The translations under genes and the position numbers were made by a program. From Clostridiales bacterium (lineage in GTDB: Bacteria; Bacillota; Clostridia; Oscillospirales; Butyricicoccaceae), in the NCBI GenBank assembly GCA_004555915.1, contig SFJM01000055.1, positions 1-9,659 on the forward strand: DNA of 9,659 nt. Direction: 5' to 3'. The notes under the pieces were generated by a model that was not told where the DNA came from, did no database searches, and saw only the letters and a program-made list of their open reading frames with translations. Numbering within the stretch: position 1 is the first letter of the stretch; every line of letters begins with the position of its first letter. Of the stretch, positions 1 through 5,820 are shown one piece after another.

Positions 1-4
1 TGGA

Positions 5-38
5 AAGCCGTGTACATCGAGAGGTGTAAGCACGGTTT
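5..38 (+). ncRNA. Group II intron domain V (catalytic hairpin)
   Basis: The lower stem AAGCCGTG (5-12) pairs with CACGGTTT (31-38), including one G-U wobble. A two-base AG bulge lies at 29-30 on the 3' side. The upper stem TACATC (13-18) pairs with GGTGTA (23-28) under a GNRA tetraloop GAGA (19-22). The AGC at 6-8 is in the position of the catalytic triad. The total length is exactly 34 nt, which is the family norm. Confidence 0.9.
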
Positions 39-40
39 GG

Positions 41-99
41 AGAGAGGCTTGTGCAAACCTACACTGGAAACAGTGCAAGGCGGCACTTGCCTACTCTAC
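41..99 (+). ncRNA. Group II intron domain VI with branch-point A93 and 3' splice site
   Basis: The basal stem AGAG (41-44) pairs with CTCT (94-97), leaving A93 bulged. The next helix AGGC (45-48) pairs with GCCT (89-92). After a TT/TT internal loop, GTGC (51-54) pairs with GCAC (83-86). A distal hairpin CACTG-GAAA-CAGTG lies at 62-75. A93 is seven bases from the proposed 3' splice junction after C99, the normal distance for the lariat branch adenosine. Confidence 0.85.
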
Positions 100-597
100 C
101 TTCAATACAAGCCGATTTCTCTCCCACCGGAAGACTCACAGTTCCTGTCCACACGGGAATTTGGCGTGGAGGAAATCTGCCGCATGTTCCGCGTGCCGCC
201 GCATCTGGTGCAGAGCCTGAAGCACGCGACCTTCAGCAACATCGAGCATCAGGCGATTGACTTTGTACAGCATAGCATCACGCCGTGGGCAGTTCGGATT
301 GAACAGGCGATTGTCAAAGACTTGCTGTTGGAAACAGAACAGGACACCTATTTCCCGAAATTCAATCTGGACGGACTGCTCCGCGGCGATTACCAGAGCC
401 GCATGAACGGGTATGCCACCGGATTTTCCAACGGCTTTCTGTCTCCGAACGACATCCGTCGGCTGGAAAATATGGACCCGATTCCGGATGAAATGGGCGG
501 GAATTTCTATATGGTCAACGGCAGTTATGTACAGCTGAAGGACGCGGGAATTTACGCGAAAAACGGACAGACAAAGACAGAGGAAAGGAACAGCTGA
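100..597 (+). CDS. Phage portal protein, HK97 family, 3' exon (partial)
   Basis: This is the C-terminal 165 residues of the dodecameric portal ring at the capsid vertex through which DNA is packaged. The recognisable family signature begins right after the intron: LQYKPISLPPEDSQFL, then REFGVEEICRMFRVPPHLV, then ATFSNIEHQAIDFVQHSITPW, all typical of HK97-type portals of Firmicutes phages. The C-terminus includes a conserved FLSPNDIRRLENMDPIP segment. The 5' exon, with most of the protein, must lie upstream of the intron outside the window. Codon phase places a Leu codon (CTT) at 100-102, so the intron appears to sit between codons. An AGGAAAGGA ribosome binding site for the next gene overlaps the end. 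Full-length portals of this family are about 400 residues or more, so the protein needs splicing to be made. Identity is secure; the exon boundary rests on the fold of domain VI. Confidence 0.9.
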   Translation, partial: LQYKPISLPPEDSQFLSTREFGVEEICRMFRVPPHLVQSLKHATFSNIEHQAIDFVQHSITPWAVRIEQAIVKDLLLETEQDTYFPKFNLDGLLRGDYQSRMNGYATGFSNGFLSPNDIRRLENMDPIPDEMGGNFYMVNGSYVQLKDAGIYAKNGQTKTEERNS

Positions 598-598
598 A

Positions 599-1423
599 AT
601 GAAAAAATTTTGGAACTGGATTCGCAACAGTGAGGGAGGACGCACGCTCCGGCTGGAAGGTCCGATTGATGAGGACTCCGTTTGGGGCGATGAAATCACG
701 CCGAAGGCATTCCGCGCAGAGCTGGAAGAGGACACAGGCGATATCACGGTTTGGATTTGCAGTCCCGGCGGGAATGTCTTTGCCGCGGCGGAGATTTACA
801 CGATGCTTCGGGAGTATCCGGGCACAGTCACGGTCAAGATTGATTCCATCGCGGCATCTGCCGCCAGTGTGGTTGCGATGGCGGGAGACCGCGTGCTTAT
901 GAGCCCCACCGGGATGCTTATGATTCACGATCCCAGCACGATTGCCATGGGAAACAGCGAGGACATGCGAAAGGCGATTGATGTGCTCAATGAGGTAAAA
1001 GAGTCCATTATCAACGCATATACGGCGAAAACCGGGCTTTCCCACGCCAGAATTGCCAATCTCATGAGTAATGAGACATGGATGAACGCGAAAAAAGCGG
1101 TCGAGCTTGGATTTGCCGATGGGATTCTGTTCGAGGATGCTGATTCGGATGACGATCCGGACGAGGAGGAAGACACCGACGAGGACGATGATGAGAAACC
1201 GTTGCGGATGAAGGCACAGCTGTATTCCACGCGCCGGATGGGGCAGGTGATTCTGAACCGGCTCGGCGTGAGCGATCAAGTACAGCAGAAGCCTGTGGAC
1301 ACATCCCCTGAAAAACCTGACGGAGGAGTTCCGTCTCAGCCCATCATTGGCATGGACGGCACAACCGAAGATGGCAGTGTACCATATTTGATTTTACAAA
1401 AACAGCTGGAATGCCTGAGATAA
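599..1423 (+). CDS. Prohead maturation protease, ClpP-like (S14)
   Basis: This head maturation protease cleaves the N-terminal delta domain of the capsid protein during prohead assembly. The 274-residue protein has a ClpP fold at about residues 15-180: WICSPGGNV for the oxyanion region, SIAASAASVVAMAG with Ser87 aligning with the ClpP nucleophile, and MLMIHDPS with His110 as the catalytic histidine. Residues 181-200 form an almost unbroken Asp/Glu run, followed by a hydrophilic tail of about 75 residues that probably contacts the capsid or is trimmed. The start ATG is one base after the portal stop and has AGGAAAGGA upstream. The protease-before-capsid order is the standard HK97 arrangement. 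The ClpP-like fold in this position is well established; the role of the acidic stretch is not known to me. Confidence 0.93.
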   Translation: MKKFWNWIRNSEGGRTLRLEGPIDEDSVWGDEITPKAFRAELEEDTGDITVWICSPGGNVFAAAEIYTMLREYPGTVTVKIDSIAASAASVVAMAGDRVLMSPTGMLMIHDPSTIAMGNSEDMRKAIDVLNEVKESIINAYTAKTGLSHARIANLMSNETWMNAKKAVELGFADGILFEDADSDDDPDEEEDTDEDDDEKPLRMKAQLYSTRRMGQVILNRLGVSDQVQQKPVDTSPEKPDGGVPSQPIIGMDGTTEDGSVPYLILQKQLECLR

Positions 1424-1439
1424 GCCCGGTATTCCGGCT
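1423..1439 (+). other. Small hairpin between protease and capsid genes
   Basis: AGC and CGG pair with GCT and CCG across a TATT loop, with one bulged C, just after the protease stop codon. A T-rich stretch (TATTTTT) follows after about six bases. It may be an mRNA processing or stability element that raises capsid expression, or a weak terminator. The stem is short and chance is a real alternative. Confidence 0.22.
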
Positions 1440-1475
1440 GTCTGTATTTTTACGATACTGTATGGAGGAAAAGCA

Positions 1476-2681
1476 ATGAATAAGATTTTAGAACTGCGCG
1501 GCAGGCGCAATACGCTCTGGGAGCAGACGAAAGCATTTCTGGAGGAGCACCGCGGCGAGAACGGGCTGGTCGCATCGGATGCTGTGGAGCAGTACGACAG
1601 GATGGCACAGGAGGTCAAAGACCTGGGTGCAGAAATTGAGCGTCTGGAACAGCAGGCACAGGTAGATGCACAGCTGGCGGCACCGACTTCCAGGCCTGTA
1701 TCCGGCAAGCCGATGCTTATGACAGAAGAAAGGGCGGCTACAAAGACCGGTACGAAGGAATATACCGAAGCGTTCTGGAATATGATCCGCAACCGCGGCA
1801 ATTACGGAGAAGTGCACAATGCCCTGTCCGTCGGCGAAGATTCCGAGGGTGGATTTACTGTGCCGGATGAGTTTGAACGCAAGCTGGTGGAAGCACTGGA
1901 GGGCAACAACATCTTCCGCGGCATGGCGACAGTCATCCGCACCAGCTCCGGCACGCGCAAGATCCCGATTGCCGAGGACACCGGCGAAGCCAGTTGGATT
2001 GATGAAGGCGAGGAAATCCCGGAGAGTGATACCACCTTCGGACAGACCATGCTTTCTGCGTACAAGCTGGGCACGATGATTAAGATTTCCAATGAACTGC
2101 TGAATGACTCGGCGTTTGACCTCGCGTCATATATTGCGCGTCGTTTTGGCGTACGAATGGGCAACGCGGAGGAACGCGCCTTTATTACGGGCGACGGCGT
2201 GGGCAAGCCGCTGGGCCTGCTGGACGATGCCGGCGCAAAAATCGGCGTGACAGCCGCAAAGACCACCGCGATTTCCTTCGATGAGGTATTCCAGCTGTAT
2301 TATGCACTCAAAGCGCCGTACCGCAAGAAAGCAGAATTTCTGTGCAATGAAGCGCTGGTGCTCCAGCTCATGACAATCAAGGACAACAACGGGAATTATA
2401 TCTGGAAGCCCGGTCTGGACATCGGAAAGCCGGATACCCTGCTCAACCGTCCGCTGAAGACCTCTGCCTTTATGCCGGAGGTTGCGGCAGGCAATAAGGT
2501 CATGGCATTCGGCGATTACAGCTATTATTGGATTGCCGACCGCCAGAACCGCACGTTCCGCCGCCTGAACGAGCTGTATGCCCGCACGGATCAGGTGGGA
2601 TTCCTGACCACCCAGCGTGTAGATGGCAAGCTGATACTGCCGGAAGCGGTGCAGGTGCTCCAGATGAAGGCAGGGGCGTAA
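1476..2681 (+). CDS. Major capsid protein, HK97 gp5 family
   Basis: This 401-residue protein forms the icosahedral shell. Residues 1 to about 90 are a predicted coiled-coil delta/scaffold domain (MNKILELRGRRNTLWEQTKA at the start, many Glu/Gln heptads to about residue 65) expected to be removed by the upstream protease. The mature part begins near TKEYTEAFWN. HK97-fold landmarks are GGFTVPDEF (125-133), SWIDEGEEIPESDTTFGQ in the E-loop and spine region, YKLGTMIKISNELLNDS, and AFITGDGVGKPLGLL. The C-terminus, VDGKLILPEAVQVLQM, is also typical. GGAGG lies nine bases before the ATG. Length and layout fit the family closely. A 52-base spacer before the gene is the longest gap in the head module. 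Confidence 0.96.
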   Translation: MNKILELRGRRNTLWEQTKAFLEEHRGENGLVASDAVEQYDRMAQEVKDLGAEIERLEQQAQVDAQLAAPTSRPVSGKPMLMTEERAATKTGTKEYTEAFWNMIRNRGNYGEVHNALSVGEDSEGGFTVPDEFERKLVEALEGNNIFRGMATVIRTSSGTRKIPIAEDTGEASWIDEGEEIPESDTTFGQTMLSAYKLGTMIKISNELLNDSAFDLASYIARRFGVRMGNAEERAFITGDGVGKPLGLLDDAGAKIGVTAAKTTAISFDEVFQLYYALKAPYRKKAEFLCNEALVLQLMTIKDNNGNYIWKPGLDIGKPDTLLNRPLKTSAFMPEVAAGNKVMAFGDYSYYWIADRQNRTFRRLNELYARTDQVGFLTTQRVDGKLILPEAVQVLQMKAGA

Positions 2682-2705
2682 CAACTGAGGAAGGAGGATG
2701 CTGAC

Positions 2706-3020
2706 ATGGCGCTGATATCACTGGAGGAAGCCAAAACCTATCTCCGGGTGGATGCGGATGATGAGGACGCTTTAATCGGCGTCCTCTTGTCCTCTGCGGA
2801 AAAGCTGTGTGCGGATGTGGCGCGTCTTTCGGAGGAGCAATGGAGTGCAGTGAACGGAACGGATGACAGTGAACATCTCGTTTCTCTGCGGGCAGTCCTG
2901 CGCATCGCAGTGCTATATGCGCTCGGATATCTCTATGAGCACCGGGAGCAGGCGGATCATCACGCACTCACACTGGCCCTGCGAAACCTGTTATTTTCTG
3001 TTCGGGAGGGGATTGTCTGA
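2706..3020 (+). CDS. Head-tail connector protein, HK97 gp6-like
   Basis: This 104-residue, mostly helical protein is expected to form the adaptor ring that docks under the portal after packaging. The N-terminus, MALISLEEAKTYLRVDADDEDALIGVLLSSAEKLC, is the hallmark of the phage QLRG/gp6 (DUF3199-like) connector group. It is followed by a central Ala/Leu-rich helix (LRAVLRIAVLYALGYLYEHRE) and the family-typical ending ALRNLLFSVREGIV. An AAGGAGGA site sits eight bases before the ATG. It follows the capsid gene at the expected place. Identity is based on motif and synteny. Confidence 0.88.
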   Translation: MALISLEEAKTYLRVDADDEDALIGVLLSSAEKLCADVARLSEEQWSAVNGTDDSEHLVSLRAVLRIAVLYALGYLYEHREQADHHALTLALRNLLFSVREGIV

Positions 3021-3021
3021 T

Positions 3022-3348
3022 ATGAAAATTGCAGAAATGAACGAACGTATTGTGATTCAAAAGAGCCGTATGGAGACTGACACCATCGGTAATCACACGC
3101 TGAAATGGTTTGATTATTACTACTGCTGGGCGCGTGTAGATAATGTATCCGGCAAGGAATTCTGGGAAGCGGCACAGCACAATGCGCAGGATTCCCTGTA
3201 TTTTACCATTCGGCAGTTCAGCCCGGTGCGCGATCTCGACACCACGCATTACCGTGTCAAATTCCGCGGAGAGATTTACAATATTACGTTTATCGACCAT
3301 TCGCAGTACAAAAATAAAATGCTCCGGCTGATGGCGGAGCGAAAATGA
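3022..3348 (+). CDS. Head-tail adaptor (head closure) protein
   Basis: This 108-residue protein probably is the second ring of the connector (SPP1 gp16 / HK97 gp7-like 'phage head-tail joining' family). The open frame extends upstream to 2863, but ATG 3022 is chosen. It follows GGGAGGGGA, starts two bases after the connector stop, and begins a typical family N-terminus (MKIAEMNERIVIQKS). The core is a small beta barrel: WARVDNVSGKEFWEAAQHNAQ, then YFTIRQFSP, then YRVKFRGEIYNITFIDH and a charged end. All these are standard for the family. Confidence 0.88.
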   Translation: MKIAEMNERIVIQKSRMETDTIGNHTLKWFDYYYCWARVDNVSGKEFWEAAQHNAQDSLYFTIRQFSPVRDLDTTHYRVKFRGEIYNITFIDHSQYKNKMLRLMAERK

Positions 3349-3352
3349 TGCT

Positions 3353-3730
3353 ATGGCAAAGAAAATAACGGTTGATCAGTTGTCTGATGAAATCATGGAC
3401 GCGCTGGAGGAATACAAGGAGATGACAGACGAGGTGGTGCAGACAGCCGTCGATACCGTTTCCAAAGAGACGAAAAAGATTGTACAGGCAGGCTCGCCCA
3501 TCAAAACCGGCGGATATCAGAACGGCTGGTCGGTAAAGAAAACCTCCGCAAAAGCCGGTCAGGTCAGCATCACGGTCTACAACCGAAAAAAGCCCGGTCT
3601 GACACATCTGCTGGAAAAAGGACACGCCAAACGCGGCGGCGGGCGTGTCGCGGGACAGCCGCACATCGCTCCGGCGGAGGAATACGCCGTCGGCGAGCTG
3701 GAAAACAAAATCAAAAGGGGGCTGAGCTGA
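3353..3730 (+). CDS. HK97 gp10-like tail-completion / head-tail joining protein
   Basis: This 125-residue basic protein matches the HK97 gp10 family, which acts at the head-tail junction. Visible features are an N-terminal amphipathic helix (LSDEIMDALEEYKEMTDEVVQTAVDTVS), the central IKTGGYQNGWSVKK motif, and the strongly conserved HLLEKGHAKRGGGRVAGQPHI segment. The latter corresponds to the 'hlvEfGh..r.GGrV.a.PHi' pattern of the family. It starts four bases after the adaptor stop and is followed at once by the next gene, consistent with translational coupling. Confidence 0.9.
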   Translation: MAKKITVDQLSDEIMDALEEYKEMTDEVVQTAVDTVSKETKKIVQAGSPIKTGGYQNGWSVKKTSAKAGQVSITVYNRKKPGLTHLLEKGHAKRGGGRVAGQPHIAPAEEYAVGELENKIKRGLS

Positions 3731-3731
3731 T

Positions 3732-4052
3732 ATGCTTTCCTATGAACAGATTACAGACCTGCTCCGTCAGACCGGTCTGCCGTTCGCCTATCATCATTTT
3801 TCGGAAGGGGAATCGCCTGACCCGCCATTCCTTGTGTATTTGACACCCGGCAGTCACAACTTTTCGGCGGACGGTATGGTCTATTATCGGGTCGATCAGC
3901 TGGATATCGAACTGTACACAGACAAAAAACAGCCGGAACAGGAAGCAAAGCTGGAAGAAATATTTGATGAAGCCGGGCTGTTTTACAACAAAACGGAGGA
4001 GTTTATCCGGTCGGAACAATTATACGAAGTGCTTTATGAGATGGAGGTGTAG
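3732..4052 (+). CDS. Putative tail terminator / minor structural protein
   Basis: This 106-residue protein has a start one base after the gp10-like stop codon and an AAGGGGG-type site upstream. The pattern PFAYHHFSEGESPDPPFLVYL followed by VYYRVDQLDIELYTDKK and a helical acidic C-terminus resembles the small proteins that sit between gp10 and the major tail protein in Firmicutes siphophages. Its position is that of the tail terminator (lambda gpU-like), which caps the tail tube. I assign this from synteny and general fold pattern (alpha/beta, one conserved Pro-Pro turn). No catalytic motif is seen. Confidence 0.7.
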   Translation: MLSYEQITDLLRQTGLPFAYHHFSEGESPDPPFLVYLTPGSHNFSADGMVYYRVDQLDIELYTDKKQPEQEAKLEEIFDEAGLFYNKTEEFIRSEQLYEVLYEMEV

Positions 4053-4055
4053 AGC

Positions 4056-4637
4056 ATGGGAAACAAAGTAAAATATAACCTGAAAAACGTCCATGCCGCC
4101 AAGCTGACGGAAACCGTCACAGAAGGTGTACCATCGTTTGCGTATGCCAAACCGCAGGCCATCCCCGGTGCGGTCAGCATCAGTCTGGACGCAGAGGGCG
4201 AATCCAGTCCGTTTTATGCAGACGGCATTGTGTATTTCCGTTCGGCAATCAACAACGGTTATTCCGGCGATCTGGAAATTGCATTGATTCCGGAGTGGTT
4301 CCGCACGGACATTTTACAGGAAAAACTGGACAAAAATGGCGTGCTGGTAGAAAACAGTACAGTCGCGGAGAGCGTGAAATTTGCCCTGCTGTTCGAGTTC
4401 GACGGCGACATCAACGCTATCCGGCATGTATTGTACAATTGCAGTGCATCGCGCCCGTCGATTGAATCGGAAACAAAGGAAGATACCATTGAACCGGGCA
4501 CGGAAAAGCTGTCCATTACGGCAGACCCGCGCTCGGATGGTCTGGTCAAAGCCCGTACAGGGGACACAACCGACCAGACGGTGTATGACGGCTGGTATCA
4601 GTCAGTCTATCTGCCGACAGAGGAGGAAGATGGATGA
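4056..4637 (+). CDS. Major tail tube protein, phi13 family
   Basis: This 193-residue protein polymerises into the tail tube. The N-terminus MGNKVKYNLKNVHAAKLTE and the following FAYAKPQAIPGAVSISLDAEGESS stretch match the phi13-type major tail proteins of low-GC Gram-positive phages. Residues SPFYADGIVYFRSAINNGYSG with GDLEIALIPEWF are the conserved core. The protein is rich in beta strand. The C-terminal region (DPRSDGLVKARTGDTTDQTVYDGWY) is also family-typical. GGAGGTG precedes the ATG. It ends in an ATGA overlap with the tail chaperone gene, indicating translational coupling. Confidence 0.93.
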   Translation: MGNKVKYNLKNVHAAKLTETVTEGVPSFAYAKPQAIPGAVSISLDAEGESSPFYADGIVYFRSAINNGYSGDLEIALIPEWFRTDILQEKLDKNGVLVENSTVAESVKFALLFEFDGDINAIRHVLYNCSASRPSIESETKEDTIEPGTEKLSITADPRSDGLVKARTGDTTDQTVYDGWYQSVYLPTEEEDG

Positions 4638-5008
4638 TTAAGAGAGAAATCGAAATCTGCGGCAAGCTGGTGCCGTTTCGTTCGTCTGCGACTGTGCCGC
4701 GTCTGTATCGCGCCAAGTTCAAGCGCGATATTTTTAAGGATCTCAGTAAGCTGGAAAGCTCGTATAAGGGGAACACCGAAAACGGAGATGTATTTCAGAT
4801 TGAAGATTTGGAAATCTTCGAGAATGTCGCATATATCATGGCATATCATGCGGACAATTCGATTCCACAGGACATCAACGACTGGCTTGACCAGTTCGAT
4901 ATGTTTTCGATTTACGAGGTACTGCCGCAGATTCTGGAGCTCTGGGGCGACAATATGCTGACAGATGTGACGGCAAAAAAAGAATTGGCAGAAGTGAACG
5001 GGAAATGA
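4634..5008 (+). CDS. Tail assembly chaperone, G-like frame
   Basis: This 124-residue protein is the short product of the tail assembly chaperone locus, analogous to lambda gpG, which coats the tape measure protein before tube assembly. It starts within the ATGA overlap with the major tail gene. Recognisable are IEICGKLVPFRSSATVPRLYRAKFKRDIF and VAYIMAYHADNSIPQDINDWLDQFDMFSIYEVLPQ, characteristic of Firmicutes chaperones. The frame carries an A7 run at 4975-4981, read AAA AAA in frame. A -1 slip there gives the longer GT product. Without the slip the protein ends with ELAEVNGK. The short-to-long ratio is expected to be set by the frameshift signal. Confidence 0.9.
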   Translation: MIKREIEICGKLVPFRSSATVPRLYRAKFKRDIFKDLSKLESSYKGNTENGDVFQIEDLEIFENVAYIMAYHADNSIPQDINDWLDQFDMFSIYEVLPQILELWGDNMLTDVTAKKELAEVNGK

Positions 5009-5029
5009 CCACGCCGCTGTTCCTTCTGC
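4975..5029 (+). promoter_or_regulatory. Programmed -1 frameshift signal (slippery A7 plus stem-loop)
   Basis: Seven A residues (4975-4981) form an A AAA AAA heptamer in the correct phase for a -1 slip. Six bases later starts a stem. GCAGAAG (4988-4994) pairs with CTTCTGC (5023-5029), and after one bulged T, GAAC (4996-4999) pairs with GTTC (5019-5022), giving 11 base pairs. No stop occurs in the -1 frame between the slip site and the T frame. Spacer, heptamer and stem all match the usual layout for phage G/GT genes. Confidence 0.85.
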
Positions 5030-5163
5030 GCTGTGTGGAGCTCGGCATTTCCGTTCGCGATCTGGATTTGCTGACCATCGGATTGGTGCTGGATCTGTGG
5101 ACGGAAAAAGCCAATGACGGCGTGAAGTACAGTCGCATTGCGACACAGGAGGATTTTGATAAG
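5005..5163 (+). CDS. Tail assembly chaperone, T-like extension (reached by -1 frameshift)
   Basis: This frame encodes 52 residues from ATG 5005 (MTTPLFLLRCVELGISVRDL at the start), but it is best read as the C-terminal domain of a G-T fusion. From the slip at 4981 the fusion is open throughout, giving about 176 residues in total. The text LDLLTIGLVLDLWTEKANDG followed by YSRIATQEDFD is the standard C-terminal domain of Firmicutes chaperone GT proteins and recruits the tape measure protein in the lambda model. ATG 5005 overlaps the G stop and has no good binding site at the right distance, which supports frameshifting over independent initiation. The frame ends with TAA at 5161. Many relatives end DFDKF, and the bases here would read that way if one T at 5160-5161 were absent. 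A small indel or a base-call error may have clipped two residues. Confidence 0.82.
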
Positions 5164-5191
5164 TTTTAGCTATCTGTCAGAAAAGGCGTTT

Positions 5192-5220
5192 TGAAACGGG
5201 CACTCATCTTTTGTATAAAA
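5192..5220 (+). promoter_or_regulatory. Sigma-A promoter of the cargo cassette
   Basis: TTGAAA at 5192-5197 and TATAAA at 5215-5220 are separated by exactly 17 bases. Both boxes are within one base of consensus. It lies just after the chaperone stop and 41 bases before the first cargo start codon. No comparable promoter was seen inside the head-tail genes, so this marks an independently transcribed unit. No operator is obvious around it. Confidence 0.78.
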
Positions 5221-5260
5221 CCATTGGGCAACACGCATACTGACGTTGAGGTGAACGTGA

Positions 5261-5500
5261 ATGTCAAAAGCAAGCGCCTATTTTACGCTGGACGGCTTAA
5301 GCGATAAGCACGATGTAAAAGCAATCAAGCGGGAACTGGACACTCTTCCGGGGGTGCTTTCCGTCAGCGTCAGTGATGACTCCAAACGAGTCGCTGTGGA
5401 CTTTGATACCACAGGCGTGCAGACTGACCGCATCGGAAAACGGCTTGAAAAAATGGGGTATCAGATTCGTGATACCAAAACGGAAAACCATGTGATGTAG
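5261..5500 (+). CDS. HMA-fold protein lacking the CxxC metal site
   Basis: This 79-residue protein has the ferredoxin-like beta-alpha-beta-beta-alpha-beta pattern of heavy-metal-associated domains: ASAYFTLDGL, helix VKAIKRELDTL, then PGVLSVSVSDDSKRVAVDFD, helix TDRIGKRLEKM and strand GYQIRD. The PGV.SV.V pattern and the V.VDFD strand are strongly HMA-like. The expected M-x-C-x-x-C loop between strand 1 and helix 1 is replaced by SDKHD, and the protein has no cysteine, so canonical copper binding is unlikely. A sensory, protein-interaction or His/Asp-ligand role is possible. GAGGTGA lies six bases before the ATG. It is the first gene of the cargo cassette behind its own promoter. The fold is fairly sure; the function is unknown. 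Confidence 0.82.
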   Translation: MSKASAYFTLDGLSDKHDVKAIKRELDTLPGVLSVSVSDDSKRVAVDFDTTGVQTDRIGKRLEKMGYQIRDTKTENHVM

Positions 5501-5511
5501 GAGACAGACAG

Positions 5512-5628
5512 ATGCCAGAGACACAGGAAAGCAAAAAAGCAGAGGGCAACAAACCGCTGAAAAACCACAATCCGAATGAACAGCACAATGTCAAAAAAGA
5601 AGCACTCGGTCCCAATACCAGACGATAA
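5512..5628 (+). CDS. Small hydrophilic peptide 1 (38 aa), function unknown
   Basis: ATG 5512 has a well-placed TAGGAGA site, overlapping the HMA gene stop, seven bases upstream. It encodes 38 residues rich in Asn, Lys, Glu and Gln, with no Cys, Trp, Tyr or Phe and no membrane segment. It shares an ungapped block with the next gene: G-x-x-P-L, N at spaced positions, then N-x-K-K, so the two are tandem paralogs. Low hydrophobicity and Asn/Lys/Gln bias recall minor small acid-soluble spore proteins such as SspN and SspP, but that is only a resemblance in composition. The tight spacing on both sides supports a real coupled gene. Confidence 0.7.
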   Translation: MPETQESKKAEGNKPLKNHNPNEQHNVKKEALGPNTRR

Positions 5629-5640
5629 GGAGGACATGCC

Positions 5641-5775
5641 ATGCCGAAGGACAGCCAGCCCGATCCGAAGGAAGTCAGAAAAGCAAAAGCGAATGGACAG
5701 ACACCCCTGACCCGTGAAAATCAGAATCACAACAGGAACGCCAAAAAGAAGTCCATTCGGAATAACGATGTATGA
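5641..5775 (+). CDS. Small hydrophilic peptide 2 (44 aa), paralog of peptide 1
   Basis: ATG 5641 lies seven bases after a perfect AAGGAGG that overlaps the stop codon of the preceding peptide gene. A nearer ATG at 5636 is too close to that site. The 44 residues begin MPKDSQPDPKEVRKAKANGQ and continue with TPLTRENQNHNRNAKKKS. They are highly basic, Asn-rich and probably disordered. Eight of 21 ungapped positions match peptide 1 (G, P, L, three N, K, K). It is possibly a nucleic-acid-binding or spore-core peptide; no function is known to me. Forty-five bases then separate it from the next gene. Confidence 0.7.
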   Translation: MPKDSQPDPKEVRKAKANGQTPLTRENQNHNRNAKKKSIRNNDV

Positions 5776-5820
5776 TACAGCCCAGTTCGCGCAGGGCGCA
5801 GTGTTCATGCGGGTGAGACT

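Larger units (their letters stand above)
1..99 (+). mobile_element. Group II intron, 3' terminal part (domains V and VI)
   Basis: This is the 3' end of a self-splicing retroelement. The sequence folds into a canonical 34-nt domain V (5-38) followed by a domain VI (41-97) with a bulged A at 93, and ends in AC at 98-99, matching the usual AY terminus. The residue after 99 resumes a conserved portal motif in frame. The rest of the ribozyme (domains I-IV) and any LtrA-type reverse transcriptase/maturase lie upstream of the window and are not seen. The frame is open across this segment and a GTG at 10 could be taken as a start, but the encoded residues up to 99 do not look like portal protein and I read them as non-coding intron. 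The intron subclass cannot be assigned from this fragment. Confidence 0.88.

Noticed and set aside
10..99. N-terminal 30 residues of the portal open frame starting at GTG 10
   Set aside because: The bases form group II intron domains V and VI, and the residues do not resemble portal protein; the open frame here is treated as chance.
136..1279. Long reverse-strand open frames opposite the portal and protease genes
   Set aside because: They lie antisense to confident phage genes, have no ribosome binding sites and show no recognisable family; they are shadows of codon bias.
2863..3021. Upstream extension of the head-tail adaptor frame
   Set aside because: It overlaps the connector gene in another frame; ATG 3022 has the binding site and the family N-terminus.
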